A stretch of DNA of 64,000 nt from assembly GCF_003285545.1 (NCBI RefSeq), contig NZ_QLNV01000004.1, forward strand, positions 342,790 through 406,789. Direction: 5' to 3'. The notes beneath the pieces were generated by a model. The model was given only the letters and a program-made list of their open reading frames with translations, did no database searches and was not told the DNA's origin. Made by a program: the position numbers and the translations under genes. Each line of letters begins with the position of its first letter. The stretch's first letter is position 1. The stretch is from Sinomicrobium soli. Lineage in GTDB: Bacteria > Bacteroidota > Bacteroidia > Flavobacteriales > Flavobacteriaceae. Shown here piece by piece: positions 1 through 9,053 of this stretch.

Positions 1-1077
1 CGACAGCTTATGGCGGAAGGGAAACCGGTGATCAACATGGGGATCGGCAGCCCTGACCTCCATCCCGCACCGGAAGTGACTGCCGCGCTCGGGGCATCGA
101 TGAAAGACCTTATGGCGCATCAGTACCAGAGCTACCAGGGGCTGCCCGAACTGCGCGAGAGCATGGCCGGGTTTTACCGGAAGCACTTCGGGGTGGAGCT
201 CGACAGTAACCGTGAAGTGCTGCCGCTGATGGGGTCCAAGGAAGGGATCATGCATATTTCACTCGCCTTCCTCAACGAAGGAGATGAAGTGCTTATCCCC
301 GATCCTGGCTATCCTACCTATACGTCGGTAACCCGGCTGGTAGGGGCGACCCCCAGGTATTACGACCTGACAGAAGCCGGCGGGTGGCTCCCCGACCTGG
401 AGGCCCTTGAAAATAAGGACCTCTCCCGGGTAAAACTGATGTGGCTCAACTATCCGCATATGCCTACGGGAACAAATGGCAGCAGGGAACTTTACACCGG
501 GCTGGTGGCTTTTGCGAGAAAGCACAACATACTGCTGGTCAATGACAACCCGTACAGCTTTGTACTCAACAACCATCCCCGCAGTATCCTGCAGGTAGAG
601 GGTGCCAGGGAGGTGGCCATGGAACTGAATTCCCTGAGCAAGACCTTTAATATGGCCGGATGGCGTGTGGGAATGGTGCTGGGCAGCAGTGAGCATATAG
701 ATGCGGTGCTCAAGGTAAAGAGCAATATGGACAGTGGCATGTTCTACGGGATACAGAAAGGGGCCATTGCGGCATTGCATTGTTCGGACAGCTGGTACAA
801 AGAGATCAACGAGGTGTATGCCCGCCGGAGAAAACTCATATACAGGCTGGCTGAAAAGCTGGGTTGTTCCTATGACGAAGAGGCAGTGGGAATGTTTGTC
901 TGGGCACGTTTGCCCGAAGGAGTAGATGGAGCCGAGGATTTTATAGACGGTGTACTGTACGACAAACATGTTTTCATCACCCCGGGAACTATTTTCGGGA
1001 AGAACGGCCAAGGATATATCCGTTTTTCCCTGTGTACCCCCGAAGAAAAAATAGAAGAGGCTATCAGCCGGTTTTAG
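1..1077 (+). CDS. PLP-dependent class I/II aminotransferase, 5' end cut by window
   Basis: Fold-type I aminotransferase that probably transfers an amino group to or from an aromatic keto acid. The reading frame is open from base 1 (Arg-Gln-Leu before the Met at 10), and family members normally have some 25 more N-terminal residues, so the true start lies outside the window. Visible motifs, counted from the Met at 10: GIGSPDLHP near residue 11, NYPHMPTG near 147 (the usual NPTG region, with Met for Asn), and the PLP lysine in LSKTFNMAGWRVG (Lys211). It is followed after 43 bp by tyrA and then DAHP synthase/chorismate mutase, so a role in phenylalanine/tyrosine synthesis is inferred from context. 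The exact substrate cannot be read from sequence. Confidence 0.9.
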   Translation, partial: RQLMAEGKPVINMGIGSPDLHPAPEVTAALGASMKDLMAHQYQSYQGLPELRESMAGFYRKHFGVELDSNREVLPLMGSKEGIMHISLAFLNEGDEVLIPDPGYPTYTSVTRLVGATPRYYDLTEAGGWLPDLEALENKDLSRVKLMWLNYPHMPTGTNGSRELYTGLVAFARKHNILLVNDNPYSFVLNNHPRSILQVEGAREVAMELNSLSKTFNMAGWRVGMVLGSSEHIDAVLKVKSNMDSGMFYGIQKGAIAALHCSDSWYKEINEVYARRRKLIYRLAEKLGCSYDEEAVGMFVWARLPEGVDGAEDFIDGVLYDKHVFITPGTIFGKNGQGYIRFSLCTPEEKIEEAISRF

Positions 1078-1120
1078 CCGGAAATGAATGCGCTTTCCGG
1101 CAAGCGAAAAAAGTATCGAA

Positions 1121-1996
1121 ATGACAAACGTATTTGTAATAGGGCTCGGGCTTATAGGAGGGTCTTTTGCCCTGGATATCCGGGAAGCCTGTGAGGAAGT
1201 GCAGGTATATGGGTTAGATAATAATGAAGACCATATCCGGCAGGCGCTGGAACTGGGGCTGATCCACCGGAAGGCCACTGCAGACGATCTGGAAAAAGCG
1301 GATATTGTCATTGTGGCCGTACCGGTAAATGCCAGTCTCGGGCTTTTGCCGGAGGTGCTCGACAGGGTCCCTGACGATGCCGTGGTCTGCGATGCGGGCT
1401 CTACCAAGTTACAGGTGTGTGAGGCGTTGGCCTCACACCCTAAGCGCAGGAATTTCCTGGCTGCCCATCCCATTGCGGGAACCGAATTTTCCGGCCCTTC
1501 CGCAGCGCTGAAGGGATTGTACAGGGACAAGGTGAATATTATCTGTGAGGTGGAAAAGACAGCATTCAAATTACAGGAAAAAGCGTTAAGGCTCTTTTCC
1601 GGTATCGGAATGCGTATCCGCTATATGGACCCGGCAGCTCACGACCGGCATATTGCCTATGTGTCTCATTTGTCACATGTCAGTTCTTTTATGTTGGGAA
1701 AGACCGTTATCGAAAAAGAGAAGAACGAACGCGATATTTTTGACATGGCCGGAAGTGGTTTTGAGAGTACCGTAAGGCTGGCCAAGAGTTCCCCGGCCAT
1801 GTGGGCGCCCATTTTCGAGCAGAACAAGGCCAACGTTATGGAAACCCTGGACGAATATATCGCTAATCTGCAGCATTTCAGGGCATTGATGGAACAGGGG
1901 GATTTTGAAGGCATTTATGAAGAAATGGAAAACACGAACAGAATAAAGGAAATATTAAAGGGGATATCCGTTCCCGCCCCCCGTAGAGACGCATAA
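1121..1996 (+). CDS. tyrA: Prephenate dehydrogenase
   Basis: Oxidises prephenate to 4-hydroxyphenylpyruvate in tyrosine synthesis. The N-terminus is a Rossmann dinucleotide fold (VIGLGLIGGSF, residues 4-14), followed by the family motifs AHPIAGTEFSGP and HDRHIAYVSHLSH (substrate-binding His cluster). At 291 residues it is a stand-alone dehydrogenase without a fused chorismate mutase or ACT domain; the mutase is fused to the next gene instead. I take the ATG at 1121, directly before the Rossmann strand; an in-frame ATG at 1088 would add 11 residues that look unlike coding sequence for this family. It sits in the aromatic cluster between an aminotransferase and DAHP synthase. Confidence 0.93.
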   Translation: MTNVFVIGLGLIGGSFALDIREACEEVQVYGLDNNEDHIRQALELGLIHRKATADDLEKADIVIVAVPVNASLGLLPEVLDRVPDDAVVCDAGSTKLQVCEALASHPKRRNFLAAHPIAGTEFSGPSAALKGLYRDKVNIICEVEKTAFKLQEKALRLFSGIGMRIRYMDPAAHDRHIAYVSHLSHVSSFMLGKTVIEKEKNERDIFDMAGSGFESTVRLAKSSPAMWAPIFEQNKANVMETLDEYIANLQHFRALMEQGDFEGIYEEMENTNRIKEILKGISVPAPRRDA

Positions 1997-2054
1997 TCAT
2001 GCGTCTCCACAAAGAAAAATAATAAAAACCGGAATTTACAAATTAAAAACGATC

Positions 2055-3137
2055 ATGGAAAATTCGAAAGAGATGAGAGGATGGCTGGACGACCTGGGAT
2101 TAGATCATCCCCTGGTTATCGCGGGCCCCTGCAGTGCAGAAACAGAAGACCAGGTGCTCCGTATAGCGCATGAGCTGAAAGACACTGATGTAACCTACCT
2201 GCGTGCCGGGATATGGAAACCCCGTACCCGCCCCGGAAATTTTGAGGGAGTAGGCGCCCTGGGGCTTAAGTGGTTGCAAAAGGCCAAAGAGGAAACAGGA
2301 ATGCTTACGGCCACCGAAGTAGCCAATGCGGCCCATGTACAACTGGCCCTGGAACACGATATCGACCTGCTGTGGATAGGCGCACGGTCTACGGTAAGCC
2401 CGTTTATCGTACAGGAGATTGCCGATGCCCTGAAAGGAACGGACAAGGTGGTACTGGTCAAAAACCCGGTAAACCCCGACCTGTCCCTCTGGCTGGGCGG
2501 AATAGAACGGCTGTATACGGCAGATATCAAAAAACTCGGTGTCATCCACCGCGGATTTTCCACCTATGAGAAAACCAAGTACCGCAATATTCCGGAGTGG
2601 CAGCTGGCCATTGAGCTCCAGAACAGGTTTCCCGATCTGCCTCTCATCTGCGACCCGTCCCATATTACCGGGAAGCGGGACATGATCTTCGACGTATCCC
2701 AGACCGCCCTGGACCTCAATTTTGACGGGCTGATGATCGAAACCCATGACGATCCGGACAATGCGTGGAGCGATGCGGCCCAGCAGGTAACTCCTGCCAC
2801 CCTTATCAGCATCATGCAAGACCTTAAGATAAGAAAGGAAAGCGATGCGGAGGCCGAATACAATAACAAGCTCGGAATGCTGCGTGCACAGATCGATGTG
2901 ATAGATAACGGGCTTATCGATACCATGGGCAAACGCATGAAGATCTCCGATGAGATAGGGCAGCTTAAAAAGCAGAAGAATGTGGCGGTACTCCAGAGTA
3001 AAAGATGGAACGAGATCCTGGGCAGGATGATCCTGGAAGGACAGGAAAGAGGGCTGAGTGAAGAGTTTATACTGAAAATGTTCAAGGCCATTCACCAGGA
3101 ATCCATAAACCACCAGGAGAAAATATTAAAAGCGTAA
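2055..3137 (+). CDS. Bifunctional DAHP synthase / chorismate mutase (type II CM)
   Basis: Catalyses the entry step of the shikimate pathway (PEP plus erythrose-4-phosphate) and, through its C-terminal part, the chorismate to prephenate rearrangement. Residues about 1-255 form a KDPG/NeuB-type DAHP synthase barrel, with GPCSAETEDQ near 20 and RAGIWKPRTRPGNFEG near 52. Residues about 270-360 are an all-helical AroQ-class chorismate mutase (LRAQIDVIDNGLIDTMGKR, then ISDEIGQLKKQKN). The 360-residue length matches the fusion seen across Bacteroidota. Chorismate mutase fused to this class of DAHP synthase usually confers prephenate feedback control; that is family knowledge, not read here. It is preceded by a 58-bp gap after tyrA. 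Confidence 0.95.
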   Translation: MENSKEMRGWLDDLGLDHPLVIAGPCSAETEDQVLRIAHELKDTDVTYLRAGIWKPRTRPGNFEGVGALGLKWLQKAKEETGMLTATEVANAAHVQLALEHDIDLLWIGARSTVSPFIVQEIADALKGTDKVVLVKNPVNPDLSLWLGGIERLYTADIKKLGVIHRGFSTYEKTKYRNIPEWQLAIELQNRFPDLPLICDPSHITGKRDMIFDVSQTALDLNFDGLMIETHDDPDNAWSDAAQQVTPATLISIMQDLKIRKESDAEAEYNNKLGMLRAQIDVIDNGLIDTMGKRMKISDEIGQLKKQKNVAVLQSKRWNEILGRMILEGQERGLSEEFILKMFKAIHQESINHQEKILKA

Positions 3138-3254
3138 ATTTGCGGGTAGCACAGATTTCGTAATTAATATCAGGGGAGGTCCGGAGGTCCCCGGGAAATA
3201 TGGTATTTCCCGGCGCCGTATACGGATGTGCGTCCGGAGCTCCCTGTAAAGCCT

Positions 3255-4205
3255 ATGACAGGAACAGTCTATAAATCTACGGGTAGCTGGTATACCGTCA
3301 AAACGGAGGATGCACAGACCTATGATTGCAGGATAAAGGGAAAATTCCGCATCCGGGGGATCAGGAGTACCAATCCCGTCGCTGTAGGCGATGTGGTAGA
3401 TTTTGAGCCCGAAACGGGGGTGGAAGGGAATACCGGTATTATCACCCATATTCACGACAGGAAGAACTATATTGTCAGGAAATCGGTAAACCTGTCGCGG
3501 CAGAAACATATCATAGCTTCCAATATAGACCAGGTATTCCTGCTGGTAACGCTTAAGAACCCCGTAACCCTGACCACCTTTATAGACCGTTTCCTGGTTA
3601 CGGCCGAGGCTTATGATATCAGGGCGATACTGTTGTTCAACAAATCAGACCAGTATGACAGGGAAGAGTTTCTCGAGGTGAAATACCTCGCCGATATGTA
3701 CCGGAATATAGGATATGAATGCCTGGGAGTGTCTGCATTAACCGGGAAAAACACAGACCGGCTGAAAGCGTATATGAAGGATAAGGTAAGTGTGTTTTCA
3801 GGACATTCCGGGGTGGGAAAATCGACCCTGATCAATGCCGTGGAGCCGGGGCTCGGCCTCAAAACGGCCGAAATATCGGAACAGCACCGGCAGGGGCAGC
3901 ACACCACGACCTTTGCCGAGATGTTCGACCTGAGTTTCGGGGCCCGTATTATCGATACCCCGGGAATAAAGGGGTTCGGGATCATTGATATGGAAAAGGA
4001 GGAACTCGGGGATTACTTTCCGGAATTCTTCGCACTGAAAAGCGGGTGCCGGTTTAACAACTGCCTGCATGTAGAAGAGCCGCACTGTGCCGTAAAACAG
4101 GCTCTTGAAGACGGAGAGATATCGTGGAGCAGGTATAAGAGTTACCTGCAGATCCTGGAAGGCGAGGAAGAAAACTATCGCACGGATAATTACGGGGAAG
4201 AATAG
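3255..4205 (+). CDS. rsgA: Ribosome small-subunit-dependent GTPase A
   Basis: Late 30S assembly GTPase. The order of GTP-binding motifs is circularly permuted, which is the hallmark of the YjeQ/RsgA family: NKSD (G4), then SALTG (G5), then GHSGVGKST (G1) and DTPG (G3). An N-terminal OB fold precedes it and a C-terminal zinc knuckle follows (C-x4-C-x-H-x5-C around CRFNNCLHVEEPHC). I choose the ATG at 3255 (MTGTVYKSTG), where the OB fold begins; an upstream ATG at 3228 would add nine residues. Dtd follows after 23 bp, so the two are probably co-transcribed. Confidence 0.95.
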   Translation: MTGTVYKSTGSWYTVKTEDAQTYDCRIKGKFRIRGIRSTNPVAVGDVVDFEPETGVEGNTGIITHIHDRKNYIVRKSVNLSRQKHIIASNIDQVFLLVTLKNPVTLTTFIDRFLVTAEAYDIRAILLFNKSDQYDREEFLEVKYLADMYRNIGYECLGVSALTGKNTDRLKAYMKDKVSVFSGHSGVGKSTLINAVEPGLGLKTAEISEQHRQGQHTTTFAEMFDLSFGARIIDTPGIKGFGIIDMEKEELGDYFPEFFALKSGCRFNNCLHVEEPHCAVKQALEDGEISWSRYKSYLQILEGEEENYRTDNYGEE

Positions 4206-4228
4206 TCTCCTGTCAATACCGGATTGTT

Positions 4229-4681
4229 ATGAGGGCAGTGATACAACGCGTCAGCGAAGCAAAGGTTACCATAGAGGGCGAGGTAAGATCGTCTGTGGGG
4301 CATGGCCTGCTCGTATTGCTCGGAATAGAGGATGCCGACAGGCAGGAGGATATCGAATGGTTGTCGCGGAAGATCGTAAACCTGAGGATATTCGGCGATG
4401 AGGACGGGGTGATGAACAGGTCGGTCAGGGAGGTAGAAGGCGATATTCTTGTCGTGAGCCAGTTTACCCTGCACGCATCCACCAGAAAAGGCAACCGCCC
4501 GTCATATATCAGGGCGGCCAGGCCCGAAGTGTCCGTTCCGATCTACGAGGCTTTTGTACAACGTATCGGTGCCGATCTCGGAAAAGCGGCAGGCACGGGA
4601 GAATTCGGTGCGGATATGAAGGTATCGTTGGTCAACGACGGCCCGGTAACCATTATTATCGATACCAAAAACAGGGAGTAG
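4229..4681 (+). CDS. dtd: D-aminoacyl-tRNA deacylase
   Basis: Hydrolyses D-aminoacyl-tRNAs (and glycyl-tRNA-Ala) as a chiral proofreading enzyme. At 150 residues it is standard length. It starts MRAVIQRVSEAKVTIEG and carries both active-site signatures, SQFTL (near residue 77) and the NDGPVT motif (near residue 137) that corresponds to the cross-subunit Gly-Pro motif. It lies between rsgA and a MazG-like gene with short gaps, in a translation-quality/housekeeping stretch embedded in the aromatic cluster. Confidence 0.96.
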   Translation: MRAVIQRVSEAKVTIEGEVRSSVGHGLLVLLGIEDADRQEDIEWLSRKIVNLRIFGDEDGVMNRSVREVEGDILVVSQFTLHASTRKGNRPSYIRAARPEVSVPIYEAFVQRIGADLGKAAGTGEFGADMKVSLVNDGPVTIIIDTKNRE

Positions 4682-4707
4682 AATCATCGTACTAAAAAAT
4701 ATAAACC

Positions 4708-5034
4708 ATGAATATCAAAAACGCCCAGCAGGAAGTAGACCATTGGATAAAAACACATGGGGTCCGTTATTTTAACGAACTTACCAATATGGCCCAGCTC
4801 ACCGAAGAGGTGGGTGAAGTGGCCCGTATCATTGCCAGGAGATACGGGGAGCAGAGCGAGAAGGAAAGCGATAAGGACAAGGACCTCGGGGAAGAACTGG
4901 CCGATGTGGTATTTGTAGTGTTGTGCCTGGCCAACCAGACGGGAATAGACCTGCAGGAGGCTTTCGACCGGAAAATGGATAAAAAGACCCGGCGCGACCA
5001 CGACCGGCATCACAATAATGAAAAACTTCAATAA
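4708..5034 (+). CDS. MazG-like nucleotide pyrophosphohydrolase
   Basis: Small all-alpha NTP pyrophosphohydrolase, predicted to hydrolyse non-canonical or excess NTPs to NMP and PPi. It is 108 residues long with a single MazG domain. The metal-binding acidic signature is visible as EEVGEVARIIARRYG near residue 30 and DLGEELADVVFVVLCLAN near residue 59 (the ExxE...ExxD arrangement). It is shorter than two-domain E. coli MazG and resembles the stand-alone single-domain proteins. It starts 26 bp after dtd and ends 14 bp before aroA. Confidence 0.88.
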   Translation: MNIKNAQQEVDHWIKTHGVRYFNELTNMAQLTEEVGEVARIIARRYGEQSEKESDKDKDLGEELADVVFVVLCLANQTGIDLQEAFDRKMDKKTRRDHDRHHNNEKLQ

Positions 5035-5048
5035 GCCAATACTTGTCC

Positions 5049-6275
5049 ATGAATCTGAGAATATTCAATCCTGAAAAAAAGATAAACGGAAATATAAAGA
5101 TCACAGGCTCGAAGAGCGAATCCAACAGGTTACTGCTGTTACAGGCCCTGTATCCCAGGATAACCATAGAGAACCTTTCCAATTCAGACGATTCGGCAGT
5201 GATGAAAAAGGCACTGACCACCGATGAAGCTGTAGTGGATATACATCACGCCGGTACGGCGATGAGGTTTCTCACCGCTTTTTTTGCCACCCGCCCGGGC
5301 AGGGAAGTGACCCTTACCGGATCGAAACGCATGACCGAGCGCCCTGTAAAGATACTGGTCGATGCGCTCCGGCAGCTGGGTGCGGATATTTCCTATACCG
5401 CAAACGAGGGTTACCCCCCGTTGCATATCAAAGGGAAAACCCCCGACAAAAACAGGGTATCCCTGCAGGCGGGGGTAAGCAGCCAGTATATATCGGCATT
5501 GTTACTGGTGGCTCCGGCACTTCCGAACGGACTGGAACTTACCCTGGAAGGAAAAATAACATCGGTGCCCTATATCAAAATGACGCTTGCCCTGCTGGAA
5601 GAAACAGGAGTGCAGACATCTTTTGAAGGACAGGTGATCACCGTAAGCCACAAACCCGGCACGGACCCTGTGACCCTTACGGTGGAATCGGACTGGAGTT
5701 CGGCATCTTATTTCTACAGTATAGTGGCCCTGAGTGCGTTGGGGACGGAAATATCCCTTTCTGCCTATAAGGCCGCCAGCCTGCAGGGAGACAGTGTGCT
5801 GGCGCGGATATATGAGAAATTCGGGGTGAAAACGGCTTTTCAGGAAAATACCATTACCCTGACAAAAGCAGGAGAGGCCTCTTCTGACGATCTCGTTTTC
5901 GACCTGGCCAATGCTCCCGATATAGCACAGACCATTGCGGTAACCTGTTTCGGACTGGGAAGAGGATGTCACCTTACCGGCCTGCATACGCTTAAGATCA
6001 AGGAAACCGATCGCCTGGAGGCGCTCCGGACAGAGCTTTCCAGGATGGGCGCGGAGATCAGGGTTACCGATGCCGAACTTTTCCTGGAACCAGGAAAAAC
6101 GATACGGGAAAACGTGGCCATCCCCACTTATAACGATCACAGGATGGCGATGGCGTTTGCCCCGCTCGGGCTCAGGGTCCCCCTGGTCATTGAAGAAGCC
6201 GGGGTCGTGAGCAAATCGTACCCGGATTTCTGGAAGGATATGGAAACACTGGGTTTCAGGACGGAAAAGGTTTGA
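5049..6275 (+). CDS. aroA: 3-phosphoshikimate 1-carboxyvinyltransferase (EPSP synthase)
   Basis: Sixth shikimate-pathway enzyme, joining shikimate-3-phosphate and PEP. The protein has about 408 residues and shows GSKSESNRLLLLQAL near the N-terminus, an AGTAMRFL motif (the PEP/glyphosate loop, normally GNAGTA), LTGSKRMTERP, and the C-terminal KETDRLEAL and YNDHRMAMAFAP signatures. In the PEP-loop motif His-His replaces the usual Gly-Asn before AGTA; this stretch is variable in Bacteroidota relatives. I use the ATG at 5049; an upstream TTG at 5043 is also in frame. It closes the aromatic block, and no terminator is evident immediately downstream. Confidence 0.94.
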   Translation: MNLRIFNPEKKINGNIKITGSKSESNRLLLLQALYPRITIENLSNSDDSAVMKKALTTDEAVVDIHHAGTAMRFLTAFFATRPGREVTLTGSKRMTERPVKILVDALRQLGADISYTANEGYPPLHIKGKTPDKNRVSLQAGVSSQYISALLLVAPALPNGLELTLEGKITSVPYIKMTLALLEETGVQTSFEGQVITVSHKPGTDPVTLTVESDWSSASYFYSIVALSALGTEISLSAYKAASLQGDSVLARIYEKFGVKTAFQENTITLTKAGEASSDDLVFDLANAPDIAQTIAVTCFGLGRGCHLTGLHTLKIKETDRLEALRTELSRMGAEIRVTDAELFLEPGKTIRENVAIPTYNDHRMAMAFAPLGLRVPLVIEEAGVVSKSYPDFWKDMETLGFRTEKV

Positions 6276-6386
6276 CGGATACTAACTGCAGATTACAAAT
6301 GTCATTCAGAGGCCTAACATTTGGGCAACCGCATCAATGGAGATGACGTTTTTGTCTTCATTTATCAAATGTGATAAACCACATAA

Positions 6387-6428
6387 CACCTCCCTTCAGA
6401 CGAAGGGAGGTGGCTCATCTTCGATGAG
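6387..6428. repeat. Double-hairpin intergenic element
   Basis: Two adjacent perfect stem-loops: an 11-bp stem CACCTCCCTTC/GAAGGGAGGTG with a 4-nt loop (6387-6412), then a 6-bp stem CTCATC/GATGAG with a 3-nt loop (6414-6428). The sequence is not followed by a T-run, so it is not a classic terminator. It resembles the short palindromic intergenic elements common in flavobacterial genomes, but I see only one clear copy in this window. Confidence 0.5.
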
Positions 6429-6461
6429 ACGGAGGGTTTTGAAAGCCCGGATCATAAGGAT

Positions 6462-6481
6462 AATCCCAAACGTTTGGGGAT
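6462..6481. repeat. Near-perfect 20-bp palindrome
   Basis: Core CCCAAACGTTTGGG (6465-6478) is a perfect 14-bp palindrome flanked by AT on each side. It could be an operator or part of a dispersed element. It lies about 240 bp upstream of the queA promoter, so direct control of queA is not obvious. Confidence 0.4.
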
Positions 6482-6716
6482 ATACGCCAAAGTTCGGGCC
6501 TGTTCAAAACTCCCCGGCCAGCGTGGCTGCCCACCCCTCCCAGCCTGTCCGGCAGGGAATCTCCGATCCGGCCCGGGAGGAATTATGGCAGCTGTACTAC
6601 CTCCTGGAACATCTGAATCTCTTCGGGAAATTCTATTTTCCGGCCGTAAAACGAACGGTAGATAAATTCGGAAAACAGGGATAACATTCTCCATTCAAAT
6701 AAATTTGGGTATTTCC

Positions 6717-6748
6717 TTGACATCTCCTTGGTGAGGATTGTATATTTG
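6717..6748 (+). promoter_or_regulatory. Bacteroidota-type sigma-A promoter for queA
   Basis: TTG at 6717-6719 and TATATTTG at 6741-6748 are separated by 21 bp, a full match to the known TTG-N(17-23)-TAnnTTTG consensus. It lies about 90 bp upstream of the queA start codon. Confidence 0.7.
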
Positions 6749-6837
6749 CAGCTTCGTATAAATTAGGGGGAAATATCTTCCGGGTATGTCGCAGGACGTC
6801 GGTGCTTTCGATACTACCGTTAAAAAAATCAGACAGC

Positions 6838-7887
6838 ATGAAATTATCGCATTTTAATTTTGACCTTCCGAAAGAATTACTGGCCGAATACCCTTCGGAA
6901 AACCGGGATGAAGCCAGGCTTATGGTAGTGCACCGCAAGGACGGGACCGTGGAACACAAGATGTTCAAGGACCTGATAGACTACTTCGACGAAGGGGATG
7001 TCATGGTGCTGAACAATACCAAGGTTTTTCCTGCCCGCTTATACGGAAACAAGGAGAAAACGGGAGCCAGGATCGAGGTTTTCCTGTTGCGGGAACTCAA
7101 CGAGGAACAACGCCTCTGGGATGTACTGGTAGACCCGGCCAGAAAAATACGGATAGGGAACAAACTGTATTTCGGCGATGATGAAAGCCTTGTGGCCGAG
7201 GTGATCGACAATACCACTTCCAGGGGAAGGACCTTGCGGTTCCTGTACGACGGTTCGTATGAAGATTTCAGGCGGAAGCTCAAGGAACTGGGCGAAACCC
7301 CGCTGCCCAAATATATCAAGAGGGGAGTAGAGCCGGAAGACGAAGAACGGTATCAGACCATCTACGCAAAACACGAAGGGGCTGTGGCGGCGCCTACCGC
7401 AGGATTGCACTTTTCCAAACACCTGCTGAAGCGCCTGGAGATCAAGGGGGTGAATTTTGCCGAGGTTACCCTGCACGTAGGGCTGGGTACTTTTAACCCC
7501 GTAGAAGTGGAAGACCTGTCGAAACACAAGATGGATAGCGAAGAACTGACTATTCCCGAGTCTGCCACGGAGGTGGTCAATGCGGCCAAACGCAATAAAA
7601 ACAAAGTATGCGCCGTAGGAACTACTGTCATGCGGGCCATGGAAAGTTCGGTATCTTCGGAAAGATTACTGAACCCTTTCGACGGATGGACCAACAAGTT
7701 TATATTTCCTCCTTACGATTTCAGTATTGCAGATTGCATGATCACCAATTTCCATACCCCGAAGTCGACACTGTTGATGATGGTATCCGCCTTTGCCGGT
7801 CATGACCTGATCAAGAAAGCCTATGAGGAGGCAGTCAAGGAAAAGTACAAATTCTATTCTTATGGCGACGCCATGCTGATCCTCTGA
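6838..7887 (+). CDS. queA: tRNA preQ1(34) S-adenosylmethionine ribosyltransferase-isomerase
   Basis: Transfers and isomerises the ribosyl group of SAM to preQ1 at the tRNA wobble position, forming epoxyqueuosine. At 349 residues it has normal length. Family stretches seen: [23 protein letters not shown] at the start, [37 protein letters not shown] and the C-terminal [20 protein letters not shown]. The ATG at 6838 begins the conserved [11 protein letters not shown]; an upstream in-frame ATG at 6802 would add 12 residues that fall in the leader. It is driven by the promoter at 6717-6748 and followed by an AACTA-rich intergenic repeat. Confidence 0.96.
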   Translation: MKLSHFNFDLPKELLAEYPSENRDEARLMVVHRKDGTVEHKMFKDLIDYFDEGDVMVLNNTKVFPARLYGNKEKTGARIEVFLLRELNEEQRLWDVLVDPARKIRIGNKLYFGDDESLVAEVIDNTTSRGRTLRFLYDGSYEDFRRKLKELGETPLPKYIKRGVEPEDEERYQTIYAKHEGAVAAPTAGLHFSKHLLKRLEIKGVNFAEVTLHVGLGTFNPVEVEDLSKHKMDSEELTIPESATEVVNAAKRNKNKVCAVGTTVMRAMESSVSSERLLNPFDGWTNKFIFPPYDFSIADCMITNFHTPKSTLLMMVSAFAGHDLIKKAYEEAVKEKYKFYSYGDAMLIL

Positions 7888-7908
7888 TGAAGAAGGCTGG
7901 TTGTTGGT

Positions 7909-8003
7909 TGCAAGTTACAGGTTGCAGTTTCATAACTCATAACTGGTTATATATTGACAGTCAATCAACTACGAACTAACAACTACAAAACTAAGAACTG
8001 TTC
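7909..8003. repeat. AACTAnnAACTA low-complexity intergenic repeat, copy 1
   Basis: Begins with ttgcaagttacaggttgcag and continues as irregular AACT/AACTA units (actacgaactaacaactac). It ends just upstream of the rlmN start. Similar strings occur at 10107-10152, 17013-17110, 18558-18592 and 26664-26694. Confidence 0.6.
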
Positions 8004-8012
8004 ACTACCCGT

Positions 8013-9053
8013 ATGCACACCGAGAAGCGAGATATAAGAGCACTGAGCCGTGACCAGTTGCGGGAATTTTTTATTTCCAGGGGAGATAAGGCCTTCAGGG
8101 GGAACCAGGTTTATGAATGGCTATGGGCCAAGGGGGCGCATTCCTTTGAGGGGATGACCAATCTTTCCGTGGAAACCCGGCAGGTACTGGAAGCACATTT
8201 TGTGATCAATCACATCCGTGTAGACCGTATGCAGCGCAGCGGTGACGGAACCATTAAGAATGCCGTAAAGCTTCACGACGGCCTTGTGGTTGAGTCGGTA
8301 CTCATTCCCACGGATACCCGTACTACCGCCTGTGTTTCCAGCCAGGTGGGGTGTAGTCTCGATTGCAGGTTCTGTGCTACGGCCAGGCTGAAACGCATGA
8401 GGAACCTTCAGCCCGATGAGATCTACGACCAGGTAGTGGCCATCGACCGGCAGAGCAGGCTGTATCATAACCGGCCGCTGAGCAATATTGTCTTTATGGG
8501 AATGGGAGAACCCCTGATGAATTACAATAATGTGATCAGGGCAATTGATAAAATAACCGCTGCCGACGGCCTGGGAATGTCGCCGCGGCGTATTACCGTG
8601 TCGACCTCGGGGGTGCCGAAGATGATCAGGAAACTGGCCGATGACGAGGTGAAATTCAAACTGGCCGTATCCCTGCATGCCGCTGTTGACGACATCCGTA
8701 CCTCGATTATGCCTTTTAACGAACATTTCCCGCTTAAAGACCTCCGGGAAGCCCTGCAGTACTGGTACGACAAGACCAGGAGCAGGATTACCTACGAATA
8801 TGTGGTCTGGAAGGGGATCAACGACAAGCGCAGGGATGCCGAGGCCCTGGCGCGTTTCTGCAGGTTTGCCCCGTCTAAGGTGAATATCATAGAGTACAAC
8901 CCTATCGGCGACCCGGAATTCTCCCAGGCAGGCCCGGAAGCACTGGAACTGTACAGGGAAGTTCTGGAAAAAAGCGATATTACCGTTACCATACGCCGTT
9001 CGAGAGGCAAGGACATCGATGCGGCATGCGGACAGCTGGCCAATAAATCCTGA
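8013..9053 (+). CDS. rlmN: Dual-specificity 23S rRNA (A2503-C2) / tRNA methyltransferase
   Basis: Radical-SAM methyltransferase acting on A2503 of 23S rRNA (and A37 of some tRNAs). The radical-SAM cluster motif C-x3-C-x2-C is visible as CSLDCRFC near residue 113. GMGEPLMNYNNV (SAM binding), SVSTSG-type motifs and the C-terminal RRSRGKDIDAACGQLA, with the catalytic Cys, are all present. At 346 residues it has standard length. Its stop codon directly abuts that of the convergent ureohydrolase-like gene; both stops lie in the palindrome TGATCA at 9051-9056, so there is no intergenic terminator. Confidence 0.95.
   Translation: MHTEKRDIRALSRDQLREFFISRGDKAFRGNQVYEWLWAKGAHSFEGMTNLSVETRQVLEAHFVINHIRVDRMQRSGDGTIKNAVKLHDGLVVESVLIPTDTRTTACVSSQVGCSLDCRFCATARLKRMRNLQPDEIYDQVVAIDRQSRLYHNRPLSNIVFMGMGEPLMNYNNVIRAIDKITAADGLGMSPRRITVSTSGVPKMIRKLADDEVKFKLAVSLHAAVDDIRTSIMPFNEHFPLKDLREALQYWYDKTRSRITYEYVVWKGINDKRRDAEALARFCRFAPSKVNIIEYNPIGDPEFSQAGPEALELYREVLEKSDITVTIRRSRGKDIDAACGQLANKS

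Larger units (their letters stand above)
6276..6837. other. 562-bp intergenic region with repeats and a promoter
   Basis: Gap between aroA and queA. It holds a double-hairpin element (6387-6428), a near-perfect palindrome (6462-6481) and the queA promoter (6717-6748). Short open frames exist on both strands (for example 6337-6684), but their composition is repeat-like and shows no recognisable domain, so I do not call a gene. Confidence 0.6.

Noticed and set aside
259..1569. 436-codon open frame on the minus strand across the aminotransferase and tyrA
   Set aside because: It is antisense to two well-supported genes and its translation has no domain; long antisense frames are common in this composition.
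2100..3113. 337-codon open frame antisense to DAHP synthase/chorismate mutase
   Set aside because: It lies entirely inside a confident gene and shows no recognisable family.
6337..6684. Small gene between aroA and queA
   Set aside because: The frame runs through the hairpin element and palindrome; its translation is Pro/Ser-rich and matches no family I know.
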